The notes below the pieces were generated by a model. The model worked only from the letters and a program-made list of their open reading frames with translations. It was not told the origin of the DNA and did no database searches. The position numbers and the translations under genes were made by a program. From NCBI GenBank assembly GCA_026225945.1, contig JAMJFZ010002307.1, positions 2,495,001 through 2,559,000 on the forward strand: a stretch of 64,000 nt of DNA. Reading direction: 5' to 3'. The stretch comes from Cricetomys ansorgei. Its lineage: Eukaryota; Chordata; Mammalia; Rodentia; Nesomyidae. Positions 35,214 to 47,186 of this stretch are shown piece by piece; the first letter of the stretch is position 1; each line of letters opens with the position of its first letter.

Positions 35214-37040
35214 CAAAAAATAGTTTTTCATTATTAGAGGAGCTGACACAAAAAGAAAGATGTCAAAATGCCTGGCACGGCCAGCTAGCAAGCCTAAGCC
35301 ATATCTTCCCCTAAGACCTAAGGGATGAGTCCACATGCAACAGATGATGACTGCCGGGACATTTCCCATCCCATCAGTGCGCAAGAGCTCTGCGACCGCT
35401 CACAGAGGTCTGGACAGCAGGCATGAAAGAGCACAAGGTCATGACCAGGATTGTCTGCTTCCAACCAGCACAAGACAGTGTGCAGCTAAGAACGTTGCAT
35501 CAGTGGAAAGCCGCACCGGTGGGTCTGGCCTTCAGTTTTCTGTTATTCTCTTTCAGACTCTGTCATCACATCAACTGTGACTGAAAGCAACAGGCTTCTC
35601 TCTTGAGCTTAGAAGTACATTAACTTGCCGCTTCTTTACAGACACCATAACCAAGAACCCTGAGAAACAGAGGACACAAATTGTGATGTGCCTGCTCCAT
35701 GACCTGTGCATTACATCTGAAGCAGGGTTTCTGATGCAGCAAAATCGTCAATACTGAAGACCTCAGCCAAATAGAGCTGCATTCTCCCGATCATCACAGA
35801 GTCTGTGGTCCTGTTTCCCATGATGCCTACCACTGGACCTCAGGTTCAGGAAGTACAGTCTGAGTTTGCAACCTATGGCCCAGAAAGATCAACACTGCCT
35901 ACTGAATACATGAGTTGGGGGAAGGGACTCCTGTGTTTCCTAAGTTCCAGGACAAATGCTAGGTTGATTTAGGGCTGACAGTTGAAGTGGCCATCACCCT
36001 GATGTCACCTGTGAGAGTGACTGATCACCCCAAAAGCTGTCCCGTCAGTGCCCACGGTCCAGACCACCCACACCCTGCTCTCGGTCTCTGTGACCCTTGT
36101 CAATCGCTTCTTGCCTCCTCTGAGCCTACCAGTTCTGCATCCTAATGCATTGGCTGCTTCACTCTGCGGCTCTTCGCTCTCCCACTTCGTTCCTGTGTCT
36201 AAGCCCCAACTCCTCCACACCCCTGGTAACCAAGCCCTTTGGCTGAGCCCCAAGACCTCCTCCTGTGAGCCACACAGCCTGCCAGACCCAGGAAAACAGT
36301 TCACCATGACAGATCTATGCCTACCCTCCCTCCTGGGATCCTGAGAGCCATGGCCTATATGTCACCTCTCAGTCCCTGGCCACTGACACACCTGTAGAAT
36401 TCAACTGGCCCAGCTCCAGCCCCAGAAATCCTCTCTAATTCTCACACTAACATACATTACGATGGAGGTAAAGTTCTGTGAGTGAGCCATGCTAACTCAC
36501 TAGGCTGCTAGGGAGCCTGCTGGCACAGCTTCCACCTTCTGGGCACAGAACATGCCCATCCTGGCATGGCCAGCAGCAATTCCAGGGCACAGCCCCTGCC
36601 CCCACCAGGGCTACCCACCACTTCTCCAAGGACTCTGCCAGGCCACTGGGCTTCCTGCTGGATCCCATGTACTTCCTAATCATCACAGGCCTGGTGAGGC
36701 CAAGAAATAAGGGTGCAGTGGCCTTGTCCACAAGAGCCACACCAGGGCATGGGTCCTACAAGACTACAGGAGGAGGAGAGCAGAGTTCCTTTCATGCAAC
36801 AGGCACCAGGACCCTTCAGATGGAATACAGCCTGGATGGGACTTGTCATTCAAGGATTCTCTGCAATACAGACGATTTAAGAGTCACTTAAAACCAGCTA
36901 TGTGTCTGTTCTGAGCGCCACACTGCCTTAGACTTGGGAATATAGGCATGAACAGGTGAGATATCTGTCTCCATAGAGCTCAGAAACTAATGGGGAAGAT
37001 GGAGACTGAAGTCTCATGGGCCTTTCAAACCACAGATGTG
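35210..37040. other. Intergenic, no feature recognised
   Basis: About 1.8 kb of unique-looking sequence. Overlapping frames of about 100 codons on both strands at 36005-36344 show no recognised domain. Confidence 0.45.
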
Positions 37041-37041
37041 A

Positions 37042-37315
37042 GGCTGGGGAGATGGTTCAGTAGGTAAAGTGCTTGCTGAGCAACCATGAAGATCAGAGTT
37101 CAGATCCCCAGACCCCACATGAAACCCAGGCACAGTGGCATATCTGTAACCCCACTTCTGAGCAGTGTGTGTGGAGTCAGACAGATCCTAGGAGCCTGAC
37201 AGTCTAGTCAAATGGGTAAGTTCCAAGTTCAGTGGAAAGACTGTCTCAAAAAGATAAGGAGAGCAATAGAGAAAGACATCCAATGTTGACCACTGGTCTA
37301 GGCACGCGCACACAC
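37042..37315 (+). mobile_element. B3-type SINE
   Basis: The head ggctggggagatggttcagt and gttcagatccccagac is followed by accaggcacagtggc-like body and aagactgtctcaaaaag. It runs into the CA minisatellite. Confidence 0.8.
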
Positions 37316-37585
37316 ACACACACACCATACACATAGCAATCACATGTACAGACACACACACATACACACACACACACCATACACATAGCAATCACATGTA
37401 CAGACACACACACATACACACACACCATACACATAGCAATCACATGCACACACACACACACACACACCATACACATAGCAATCACATGCACAGACACACA
37501 CACATACACACACACACACACCATACACATAGCAATCACATGCACAGACACACACACACACACACACACACCATACACATAGCAA

Positions 37586-37625
<40 letters not shown>
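37311..37625 (+). repeat. CA minisatellite with a 20-base anchor
   Basis: Six copies of the anchor ccatacacatagcaatcaca start at 37325, 37377, 37427 minus 2 (37425), 37467, 37521 and 37571. Period varies (52, 48, 42, 54, 50) because the CA stretch between anchors changes length. Reading frames here on either strand are repeat products. Confidence 0.95.
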
Positions 37626-37629
<4 letters not shown>

Positions 37630-38770
37630 ACAACAAAAAGAAAGCAATCAAGCAAAACAATGATATCACTATTCTTCAAAACAACAGCAGTCAACAAGGG
37701 ACGACTCTAGAAGTTGAATTTGGAATACAAAAAGAGAAAGCCCTTCCTGGAGAAAACCGTGTTAGGGTGTCCTCTAAAGCGAGAGTGGAGGGATTGGGGG
37801 GCGGTGAGGAATTCAGAAGTTGAGAAAGCTTGCGAGGGCCTGGGATAGAAAGAGTGGGGTGCTTTAAGTAAAACTGTAAAGAACGTGCTCTGCTGGGTGT
37901 GGAAAAGGGAAGAGACCTGAGAAATGAGGCTGCGAGGCGGGCGGCTGCCACATCGCACGAGCATCCTTCAGCCACTGAAGCACCTTTGTTTTTATTTTGA
38001 CTTGGTAGAAATGGGAATCTAATAGAGGGTTTGGATCAAGAGGACCGCATGGCCTGAAAATGCTGTTCTGGGTAGAGCACGGTAAGAAGAGTAGGAGTAG
38101 CGGCCAGACATGGTGGGTGTGCGTGTGGGCCTGGGGTGCAAAGAGTTCACAGTCCACTCTGTGCCAGCTCCACGCCTCCCACATGCCTGGCCCTGTCACA
38201 AGAGAACTTGGTATCACATTTCCAGAAACACTTATCTACATGGCCCCAGCTCAGATTCTGCCAGTGAGGGACCCTTGCATGAGATGCGGCAAAGGAACAG
38301 GACGGCCATCTTTCCCTGGTGGCAGATGTGTCCACGTGTAAGAGTCACAGTGGCTTGTGTAAGTTCCTGCACATCACTGCTCACAGCTGGCTGTGAGCTC
38401 AGGGTACACAGGTCTACAGCTCACCACCCCCAAATCCTGACTGAAAAGACGTCCTGAAAGTCAGCATTTTCCTTGCTCACATTCCATGAACCTAGACTTT
38501 CCAAAGGTTAGCGATACCTTCAAGCCTCTCTACTAAATCCCTCCTGTTTGAGATGCTTGTTACTCTTACTAAACCCCAAGGGTTAGAATCAATGGTGAAG
38601 ATCACATTATTGAGATAAAGACTATGGACTCTTGAAAGTCTAGAAAGTAGGTCATACACTGAAAAGATGGCTTCAGTGCAGATCTATGACATTGTTGTCA
38701 ACATGGGAAGTGAAGCAGGAGAAGAGGTTAAGAATGAGCACTAGACTTTTGGTTTAAAAGCTATATATAT
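37626..38770. other. Intergenic, no feature recognised
   Basis: No gene or repeat recognised. Frames of about 90-117 codons overlap on both strands. Confidence 0.4.
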
Positions 38771-38776
38771 AGTCTC

Positions 38777-38990
38777 GGGGGTAGAGAGACAGCACAGTGA
38801 TTAAGAGCACCAGCTTGTAGAGGACCCACGTCCAGTTCCCAGCACTCGCATGGCAGCTCGCATTCTGTAACTCCAGTTCCCGGGGATCCGATTCTCTCTG
38901 CTGGTCTCCTTGGGTACTCACACAGTGAACATACATATGTGCATGCAAAAGACTCATATACATAAAATAAACCTAAAAAGCATTAAAATC
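38777..38990 (+). mobile_element. B2 SINE, near full length
   Basis: Head gtagagagacagcacagtga and ttaagagcaccagc, body gttcccagcactcgcatgg and gtaactccagttcccgggg, then an AAATAAA-rich tail. Full B2 layout. Confidence 0.9.
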
Positions 38991-39554
38991 TAGACAGTCT
39001 TAAGGTGGCCTTGGCCTCTCACAGTACTGGAAGAAATGTGCAACTCGGGCTGCCCAGGCTGTCAGCTCCAGGCTGAACTTCTGTGTGGAAGAAGGACATA
39101 CAGTGGTAAGTGTGTCCAAGTGAAGAGAGCCGTGACCACTGAGGGCACAGCATCTGCACTGGAAGGTCTGGGGACATGATAACAAGGTATTTGTTTTTCA
39201 AACCCAGCCTATTTTGGAGCAGAGGAAATTAGCTAAATCATACCCTGCCCCATCCCTCTGAAAAGACCTCCCCTTGGCCTCCTGCTAGTGACTATGCCAC
39301 AGGGATCAGGGGCCAGAAAGCTAAGGGGCTGGGGCTGAGTAGAGACTATTCAGGGTATGGGACAAAAGAAACCCCAGTTATGATCCACTGGTCAAGGTGA
39401 GGTCCAAGCAGCAGAGAGGAAATTCATATACAATGGCAAGAGAAGGAACCACACTGCTTGCAGAATCAGAGATGAAGCATGCCGGGAACACAGAAAGGGA
39501 AGTTGTAGACACCGAAAGAAGCTGGATATTAAAAACATTCCCTCCTATCAGTAC
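38991..39554. other. Intergenic, no feature recognised
   Basis: No recognisable gene or repeat. Confidence 0.4.
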
Positions 39555-39910
39555 TTTTCCAGTCAGTGCAACAAAGACCCGCTGAGAAGCAGTCTAAAGG
39601 AGAGAGGGCTTATTTAGGCTCACAGGTCACAAGAGCAGCCCATCCTGGCAGGGAGGGCTTAGTGAGGGACTGGCCTGATTCATGCTGGCAAGAAGCAGAG
39701 AAAAGGGAATGTCAGGCTTTAGCTGGCTTTCTCATCTATCAGTTATGGTTAATTCTAGGGCCCTACCGCATGGATTGGTGCCATCCCCATGGCTGGTGAG
39801 TCTTTTTCCTCAGTTGATTTTTGGAAATACTCTGACATGTATTGCTAATGCTCTGCGTGCCTATTAAGCCAATCAGCATGACAATGGAAATTAACTTGAC
39901 GCCAGGGAGT
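39555..39910 (+). repeat. Dispersed rodent repeat, family not named
   Basis: Contains ggcttatttaggctcacagg, ccatcctggcagggagggct and aattaacttgacgccaggg. Same family as 19330, 21010, 22465 and 40750. Confidence 0.5.
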
Positions 39911-40214
39911 TAGAGCAAACTGAGGGCCTGGGTGTGACAAAGGTTTAGACCACTCAGGGGAATGAGGCAGACTGTGTTTTCCTTGCCAGTCACCCCAGTG
40001 GTCTTTTGGTCAGAGTAGATTCTTCTCACCCACGGCAGAGGTCACTCACTGAACTGTCTGGAAGAATTTTTAACGTGTGTTACTATAGAGGCACAGCTGA
40101 GAGTGGATCTCAGATGCACTGAGGAAGAGATACTTTCAAGCACTAAAACGTGGTGATCTCCCCTCTTTTGAGAAATTCGATCCATTGGATTGTGGGCTTG
40201 ACTTTTTAAAATTA

Positions 40215-40443
40215 TTTTTTTAAGATTTATTTATTTAATGTGTATGAGTATTTTGCTTACATATATGTATGTGTGCCAGCACATGCATGCCTGGTATCTG
40301 CAGAAGGCAGAAAATGGTGTCAGATTCCCTGGAGCTAGAGTTACAGTTGGTTGTAAGCTATCATGTGGGTGTCGGGAACTGAACCCTGGCCCTCTGGAAG
40401 AGCAGCCAGTGCTCTTAACCACCGAGCCCTCTCCTCGCCAGGC
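40215..40443 (-). mobile_element. B2 SINE, reverse strand, near full length
   Basis: Reversed tail (taagatttatttatttaatg), body (tccctggagctagagttaca) and head (gtgctcttaaccaccgagcc). All B2 blocks are present. Confidence 0.95.
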
Positions 40444-40749
40444 CAAGATGAGCTTGTTTAAGATGAGGTTCAATGTGAGTCCTCAATGTTTGCCCCCAGC
40501 ACAGCAAAGGCAAATAGGGAACATTTACCATTTGATAGACAAGGCTTGAAGGCAGATTTTGAAACATTAAGCGACTTTACCAGTGGGCCCGGGGCGCACC
40601 TTATCCCAGCATCCTGGAAAACCCATGTACAACACTGCTCAGATGTCCAGGAACCCCAGTCTAGCTGAATCTGTGCATCTGTGATGTGGAGTGGATGATG
40701 CCCAGTGCAAAGAGGTGAGAATGCCTGTGATGTTACCTGCCTCTGCACC

Positions 40750-41010
40750 TGTCTGCATTAATTATTCTGAGTGTAGCTGGGGTAAAACACCTGACAAAGA
40801 CAACTTAGGAAAGGAAGAGGATTTTTGTGGTTCATGGTTTGAGCTTAGAATCAACAATGGCAGGAGGATGGGGTCACTAGTTGCAATGCATGCACAGTCA
40901 GGAGGCACATTCTATGGGACTATCGAGTTCTGGCCAGCTTTCCGACCTGGGCAGATTTCTGCAATTATAACTGAAGAACAGAAAGAGACTCTCACTCAAA
41001 ACAAAAACAT
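40750..41010 (+). repeat. Dispersed rodent repeat, family not named
   Basis: Contains taaaacacctgacaaagaca, gtggttcatggtttgagc and caatggcaggaggatggg. Same family and strand as 22465-22640. Confidence 0.5.
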
Positions 41011-41670
41011 CAGCCGTTGAGTCAAATTTAAACACTGGTTCTAAACGTAAGTGCATTTGTAATGTAAGTGCAATGTAAGATTAAGCCCTCTTTTTGCAGT
41101 GCTCCATGTAAAGTCACATGATCTGAGACAGATACCTCTCTCTACACTGCCTAGATAAGCCTGACAATTAACTCTAAGACCTTGGACAGCCCAGAGTGGG
41201 GAAGAGAGTGGCTGCTCAGAGTAGAGGAGTCAGAGAGTAGGATCTGCCCCAGCAACAGGCTTCTCCCTAGGACCCCTCCTGGGCACTCTCAGTGCGCCTC
41301 CCACCTCTCAGCAATCCTCTGACCAGCCAGGCCAGCAGAGCCCAGAGAAAGAGCTGCAGTCACTGTGCAGAGCCCTGCGGGGTGCCAGCCTGCCTCCCTC
41401 TATTTTTAGGTCTCACTACAGATCAGCCTCAGCCAGAAAGAAAAGCACAAACCAGAGTGACCATGACCAGGCAGACTAAGAATCAAAGTGCTGGAGGACT
41501 CCCCGCTCATACTCATCTCGGCTTTGGGTATGCTTCTTATTAATCATCTTCTTATGCAAAGAACCTTTTAAGAACGCACAAAAAATTCGGACGGCCTGAG
41601 CATTTGTGAAAACCATATAAACAGGAATGATGACAGCAAAAGTTAGATTCACTTCGTATACTTAATATCG
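41011..41670. other. Intergenic, no feature recognised
   Basis: No recognisable gene or repeat. Confidence 0.4.
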
Positions 41671-41674
41671 TCCG

Positions 41675-41770
41675 CCCAGGGGGAAGTATTGTAGCACACC
41701 TACAGTCCCAGCACTTGAGAGGGTGAGGCAGGAGCCTTGCATGAATTTGAGGCCAGCCAGGGCTCCAGAG
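41675..41770 (+). mobile_element. B1 SINE, truncated
   Basis: Contains acctacagtcccagcacttg and atttgaggccagccagggct. The 3' end is missing. Confidence 0.7.
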
Positions 41771-42900
41771 ATTTGTCTGGAAAGAAATCTAGACGTGTAT
41801 TATTTTACTTATGCAGTTATGCAGCGTATCTATGTAATGTCATACGTAGAGTACAACATTCCTACATTGTGTTATGGTCGATATTTCACAATTACCTCCT
41901 TGGTGCTTCACAGACGAGTGAGTGTGTAAACACCCTGTAGAGAGTTCCATAAATATAGAAGGTGATTTGTTGAATCACCTTATGGCCACAAAGACACATT
42001 CACTGGCAGTCTACGGAGACACTAGGTCCTCTTACAAATTAAAAGGAGACCTGTGCTGTTGAGCTAATGTGCTGGCCACGCAACTGGGAAACCCAGTCTT
42101 CTATTCTGGGGCCTGAAATCTGGTACCTTCAGCAAATAACATCATCAATATTTTAAAGTCATACTTGGACTCGGAGAGGAGCCATGAGGGAGCCCTCCCT
42201 TTTCAGAACCTTCTTGGAGGCACCTCCCTTTATGCAGTGATGAGTGGGCATTAACCCTTCCCCAGCCAGTGGGAAGGATTGCCCACACACATGCCCCCAA
42301 TGCCAAGGCTTTGGTGTGAGCACCAGTGCAAGGCAGTTTAACTTTTTGGGGATTCTGCTTCATAAGCTGCTTGCCTTTGGCATGGAGTCTCACAGAACAG
42401 TGGTAAATTAGGCTTGGTGAATCGCCAAAACAGATGAACAAGAGATGCACTGAAGGCTGGAGCACAAAGCTGGGGTGCTCACATGCCAGGCATAAGGCCC
42501 TCAGAGGAGAAGCATCTGCCCACCTGATGGACTTCTTTCACAGCCTCACAGGTGGGGGGTGGGACATACTCTGGGCATACTCTAGTCCTCTAGGCTGCCA
42601 TAGATGTTCACTTGATTTTCTATTAGATATTTGGGATCCAGAATTAGCCACACATCACCTCTCTCAAAGACAGTGAGGCTTGGAGAATCTTGACAAGGCA
42701 GAAACCCTCTGTTCCCAAGGGAAACCTAATCCTCTAGGGAGAACCCAGTTTCTGTGGGAAACAGAACATATAAGGTCTTCCAAAGCCACATAGTGGGTGC
42801 TTGGAGTTTAAGGCTTAGAATAGTGGGGACACAGGGTGAAATGCTCCATTTTACCACAGTCTCTACAAGGAGTGACTTTCCCTATGTTAAAATAAAAAGG
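41771..42900. other. Intergenic, no feature recognised
   Basis: No gene or named repeat recognised in about 1.1 kb. Confidence 0.4.
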
Positions 42901-42903
42901 CAT

Positions 42904-43250
42904 GGGGCTGGGGAGATGGCTCGGTGGGTAAAGGGTTTGCTATATAGGCACAAGGACCTGGATTCAGGTCTCGATTACCCAGAAGGCACATGGACACATA
43001 TCTGTAACCCCAAAGCCAGGGCTGCAGAGCTCAATGGCCAGCCAGCCTCAGTGAAATAGCGAGCTCCAGATTCAATGAGAGACATCAACAAAATAAGATG
43101 GAATGCATTGGAGGGAATTTTCCATGTAGACCTCAGGCCTCTGTACTGCACACATGCATGCACACATGTGCACACGCATGCACACAGAGAGAGAACACAC
43201 ATACACACATGATGGGGGAGGGAGACAGGGAGAGAGAGAGAGAGAGAGAC
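42904..43250 (+). mobile_element. B3-type SINE with CA and GA tail
   Basis: Head ggggctggggagatggctcg, body (cagcctcagtgaaatagcga) and a tail of ACACATGC repeats (43148-43210), ending in a GA run (43231-43249). Confidence 0.8.
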
Positions 43251-43820
43251 ACCTAGACCATAGTAGGAGGAGGAGCAGAAGGAGTCTGCAGCTACTGCTG
43301 GAGTGCTGGAGAGACAGCAAATGTAATAGTGGTTCTACCTTTCTATGAACAAGTAAAGCTAGGCACTTTTTCTTGCGATCTTTAATTGCAAGCAGGACAC
43401 TCATCAGTGGTTGAATTATAAACAAGAAGGGGCTCTGAGCTCATTCTGTGTATTGTTGGCTTTAGATGGTATCAGGTAAGATTCAATCTGTTTGTAAGCA
43501 TACCCAAAGAGGGCAGTCTAGGCTCTGTCCCTTGTCTGGCAGGTACCTCTTTCCCAGGTTCTAGGTTCACCACAGGTGATGTTTTCCTGCTTCTAACCTG
43601 AAGTCTTCATAGCCTTTGCTTGGTTTGCTCAGTAAAGATGGTGGAGTTGATTGCTGTCACTTCTTCCTAGTTGAACTACCCTTGGTATACCTGTATAGCA
43701 TTATTAGCTAAGTGGGTTACTCAAGACTTAAATCAGTGGGGGGCTGACTGCCTGCTGCATATCTCATGGGCATCATCACACTTTCTCATCTCTGCCATCA
43801 GCTTCCATGCATTAAAAAAA
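43251..43820. other. Intergenic, no feature recognised
   Basis: No recognisable gene or repeat. Confidence 0.4.
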
Positions 43821-43824
43821 AAAT

Positions 43825-44050
43825 TAAGACTTATTTACATTTGTTTTATGTATGCAAATGTTTTGCCTGCTTGTATGTCTAAGCATCATGTGTGTGCATG
43901 TCCCATGGAGGCCAGAAGAAGGTGCTGCATTCCCCTGGAAGTGGTAGTTACAAATAGTTGTAAGCTTCCATGTGGGCGCAAGGAATTGAACCCCAGTCCT
44001 CTGGAAAAGCAGCCAGTGCTGTTAAACTACTGAGCCATCTCTCCAACCCT
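43825..44050 (-). mobile_element. B2 SINE, reverse strand
   Basis: Reversed tail (aagacttatttacatttg), body (attcccctggaagtggtagt) and head (agtgctgttaaactactgag, ccatctctcca). Confidence 0.9.
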
Positions 44051-44760
44051 GAGGTCCCACGCTTTGCTCTCTCCTTCCCCCATCTCTCTTGAACCCACTA
44101 CACATACTCTCACACTGGCAAATACAGAAACACTTGTGACACAGCCAAGTGTTAGCTCACAGCTAAGTGAGCACTTGGATCTCACAGGGATGAGTAAAAA
44201 GCCCAGACTCGGAGCACATTGTCCGGCTGATGTTCTGTGGTCTGTGAGACCTCTGACACATCTCAGAATCTCCACTAAGGACGTCTCTTCTTCGTCTGCA
44301 TAGGCACTAATAATAACATTAAAACCTGACAGGGTTACGGGAAACATCAATGAATTCACATTTGAGAGGCCCAGAGAATGGAGCCTGGCACTCCAATTCT
44401 AGACTTGTGTGGCTGTTATTGCTGTAACTTGCTGTCAAGGGACATTTGGTGACATCAAAGGATGACTGATTCCCACAGGCAAACAGTTTGAGACAGAAGT
44501 GGCAACAGACTCAAGTTTCAGGCAGAAGATATGCAGGAAGTGTCATCAGAAGAATAATTAAAGGAAGAAGACAAACAGGAAACAGAACAAAAATACAAGG
44601 GAAAGGTGACATTTAGCAAGGAAAACAGAGAGAGCGGATCCGGGAGAGAAAAAAAGAGGTAAAGAAAAACAAAAAGGTGAACGAATGTGAAAGACAAGAG
44701 AAAAGGCAGTGTGGATGATTAAATGGACAGCAAATGATTAAAAGGGAGGTTGAGGGTGGG
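44051..44760. other. Intergenic, purine-rich, no feature recognised
   Basis: Purine-rich sequence (especially 44500-44700) with no gene seen. Confidence 0.4.
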
Positions 44761-44761
44761 C

Positions 44762-44940
44762 AAAGCCAGGTGTGAAGACACATGTCTTTGATCTTTAATT
44801 CCAGAACTCTGGAAGCAGAAGCAGGCCATCTCTGTGAGTTCAAGTTCAAGGCCAGCTTGGTCTATACAAGGAATCCCAGGCCAGCCAAAGCTACAGAGTG
44901 AGACCCTTTCTCAACAAACAAGAAACAAACAAAAAACCAC
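44762..44940 (+). mobile_element. B1 SINE
   Basis: Contains agccaggtgtgaagacacat, gatctctgtgag-like block and aaggccagcttggtctatac, ending gagaccctttctcaac with an AAAC tail that leads into the AAT repeat. Confidence 0.85.
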
Positions 44941-44946
44941 CTACAG

Positions 44947-44947
<1 letters not shown>

Positions 44948-44993
<46 letters not shown>
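44948..44993 (+). repeat. (AAT)15 microsatellite
   Basis: Uninterrupted AAT run in the A-rich tail region of the B1, about 2.2 kb upstream of the Bhlhe41 start codon. Confidence 0.97.
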
Positions 44994-44999
44994 GGGCAA

Positions 45000-45640
45000 A
45001 AAGCCAACCTACATCTTGAGCTAGTATCAGAAGTGGAAGAGATTACAGGAATGTTGGCTGTAGAATTAAAGTTTGTATGGGGGGAGGGCAGGGAGAGAAA
45101 ACTGTTATCAGAGGAGGCTACTGTGGCCAGTCTTCTCAGTGATGGTGGATTCAGAAGCTCACCTCAGCTCCTGCTCCTGAGCCTCAAGGCTCCTTCTGGA
45201 TGTTTCAGTTCAACTAACAGCTGGCCCTCCTTAGTCCCTCTGTCCAGATGTTGGTCTTGTGACATCCTTGCTCTCCTGACAAGGCCAAGACGCAGCGATC
45301 CAGGCTTACATTATTCCCCTAACGTTTTGATCATCGATAAAAAAGGGGAATTGGCTTTGGAGCAGGTTTGGTCAACTTTCAGAAATCTGGACGGGGTTGT
45401 CATTTTTCTTTTTAGAGTTATATCACCTCAGTCTCCCGCGCCCTCGCCTTTTGGTCAGTTAAGAACTAGAGGGGAGCAGGGGTGCTCTACCGCACGAATT
45501 CGCTGTTTGGAGCTCCAAAGCAGAACCAATTATTTAAGACACGAGAGGGCGGGTCGGGCTGAAGATAAAAATCCGCATTCAAAAAAAAACACTTTCACTA
45601 TCATCGTTAATTAACCGCCTGCTGTAAAACGCCGCGTGTC
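45000..45640. other. Upstream flank of the Bhlhe41 CpG island
   Basis: Unique sequence in which GC content rises to the right. It includes an aaccaattatttaagac block at 45524-45540 and aatcgttaattaac-like sequence near 45602-45616. A 238-codon frame running from the B1 and AAT repeat into this stretch looks accidental. Confidence 0.4.
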
Positions 45641-45748
45641 GTCCCACTCGCCGGACCGGGGAGGGTGCTGGAGAGGAACTCATCCCCGCGGCTCCGCCCA
45701 GCACTCGCCTCCGCGGCCGCGCGGCCCGGCAGGGAGGAGGCTCGGCGG

Positions 45749-45754
45749 CACGTG
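45749..45754 (+). promoter_or_regulatory. Distal E-box 1 (CACGTG)
   Basis: Palindromic E-box inside the CpG island, 1.4 kb upstream of the start codon. CLOCK:BMAL1 and DEC proteins bind this motif class. Use at this site is inferred. Confidence 0.55.
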
Positions 45755-45836
45755 ACCCGTTCTGGCGGCCGGCGACCCAGATCCGTCCCCGGAACCCCGG
45801 CGCGCGTGCATCTGGGGCCCAGGTCCCTTCGGGGTT

Positions 45837-45842
45837 CACGTG
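45837..45842 (+). promoter_or_regulatory. Distal E-box 2 (CACGTG)
   Basis: Second palindromic E-box, 88 bases after the first, making a spaced pair. Confidence 0.55.
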
Positions 45843-46306
45843 CCACTGGCGCTCTCCAGTGTCCCCCGAGGGAACGTGATTGTCCATTCAGTGTAGGAGC
45901 ATCCCGGGGTCTCCCCGTATACAGGGACGGCTTTCAGACTCGCATTTATCCTCCGAGTTGCGGGGACACCGGGCGCCTGGGAGTGGACCGGGCTCCGAGG
46001 CCGCGGGGCGCGCGCACGGCATCCCTGCGCGCTGATGTGGCAGCCGCCGCAGGTCGCATCACGTTGCCGGCCCTGTGCCGGTACCCGGCGGAGCCGAGAT
46101 TGAGGAGGGAGGCCGCGGTGGTGCCAGTAGTAAACGTGGGCTCGCCACACTCCCGGCTGGCTTGTCGCGCGAGGGGGGCGGGAGGCGGCGGCGTCCCACA
46201 GGCAGGGGCGGGCAGGACCGGACCGCGCGGCTTTCCCGCAGCAGTCCTCGCGTGACAGTCGCTCCGTGCAAACCTCCCCCCCTCCCCGGGAACACCCGAG
46301 GGCCCA

Positions 46307-46313
46307 GACGTCA
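46307..46313 (+). promoter_or_regulatory. Possible CRE-like site (GACGTCA)
   Basis: Seven of eight bases of the cAMP response element, about 0.9 kb upstream of the start codon. DEC genes are known to respond to cAMP; use of this site is inferred. Confidence 0.35.
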
Positions 46314-46860
46314 TCCGCCGCTGTGATTAGTGGCACCGCAATTCCGGCTGCTGCGAGAAGTTCAGGTGGCCCGGGGACACTGTGTTGCCAAAACCACTTG
46401 GAATGAGACACTTGGAACCAGTGACTACGTTTTCACCGACCCTAAATCCCTCCAGGGAGCGGGCTGCAAGTCATCCCTTTTCAGGGCAGCCCTCCAGCAG
46501 CGCCAGGTTGCCTTTCTCCCTGACCCTCGCTCCACGCCCGGCCAGGGAGCAGTGAGCAAAGCCTCCTAATTTTCCTTCCGAGCTGAAGGTTAGCTTAGCC
46601 ACCGCCGACTCTCTGGCCCAAACCAACCGCCTCGGGTGGGAAAGCAAAAGGCCACGTCCACGGCTGGGCAGCGAGATGCCAGCCTGGCCGGGGGATACCC
46701 GTGCCCCACCCCGCCCCCGCGCCCTGAAGTGCCTCGGGGAAGACGAGCCGCTGGGGCCGGGCGGCCGCTCTCTCCCGGTGGCCCCGATCAGGTGTCCCCG
46801 CCCCCTCCCGGCCCCTCCTCCCCGCCCCCCTCCGGGCTGGGCCGCGGATGGTACGTTCCG

Positions 46861-46866
46861 CACGTG
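46861..46866 (+). promoter_or_regulatory. Proximal E-box (CACGTG)
   Basis: Palindromic E-box 326 bases upstream of the start codon and directly downstream of a GC-box cluster. Its position near the likely start region makes it the best candidate for clock-driven activation and autorepression. Confidence 0.6.
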
Positions 46867-46879
46867 AGCTGGGTGCTGG

Positions 46880-47186
46880 TCTGGCCGGCGACGCGCGTGC
46901 CCTGTGGCCAAACACTGCCCGGAGTGAGAGCGAACTACAGCGCAGTGCGTGTGAGCGCGCGGGGGAGCGCGCGCGGGGGTGCGAGAAGGCGAGCGAGCGA
47001 GCGAGCGAGGGAGCACGGGCGGAGGGGCGGCCGACTGCTTCACACTTCCAACACTGCGCCGAAGAGGGAGAGCGAGAGAGCCTGGAGACGCGCACATCCC
47101 CCCCAAGACCTCCCCAGACGACCGTTCCGCAGATTACAGGACACAGCCCTCCAAATCGAAACGGAGGAAACGGACAGCCATTGAAC
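46880..47186 (+). other. Bhlhe41: Bhlhe41 5' UTR (start site approximate)
   Basis: GC-rich leader with a GAGC tandem run at about 46991-47009. No ATG occurs between 46851 and the start codon, so the annotated start is the first AUG of a transcript starting in this region. The left boundary is an estimate. Confidence 0.4.

Noticed and set aside
37246..37710. 133- and 104-codon Cys/Val- or His/Thr-rich frames
   Set aside because: Pure translation products of the CA minisatellite.
1..45000. Search for Sspn or Rassf8 coding exons
   Set aside because: None of the frames on either strand resembles the tetraspan sarcospan protein or RASSF8 as I remember them. Only untranslated exons could be missed.
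44898..45614. 238-codon plus-strand open frame with an isoleucine run
   Set aside because: It begins in a B1 tail, runs through the AAT microsatellite (the isoleucine run) and ends in promoter-flank sequence, so it is accidental.
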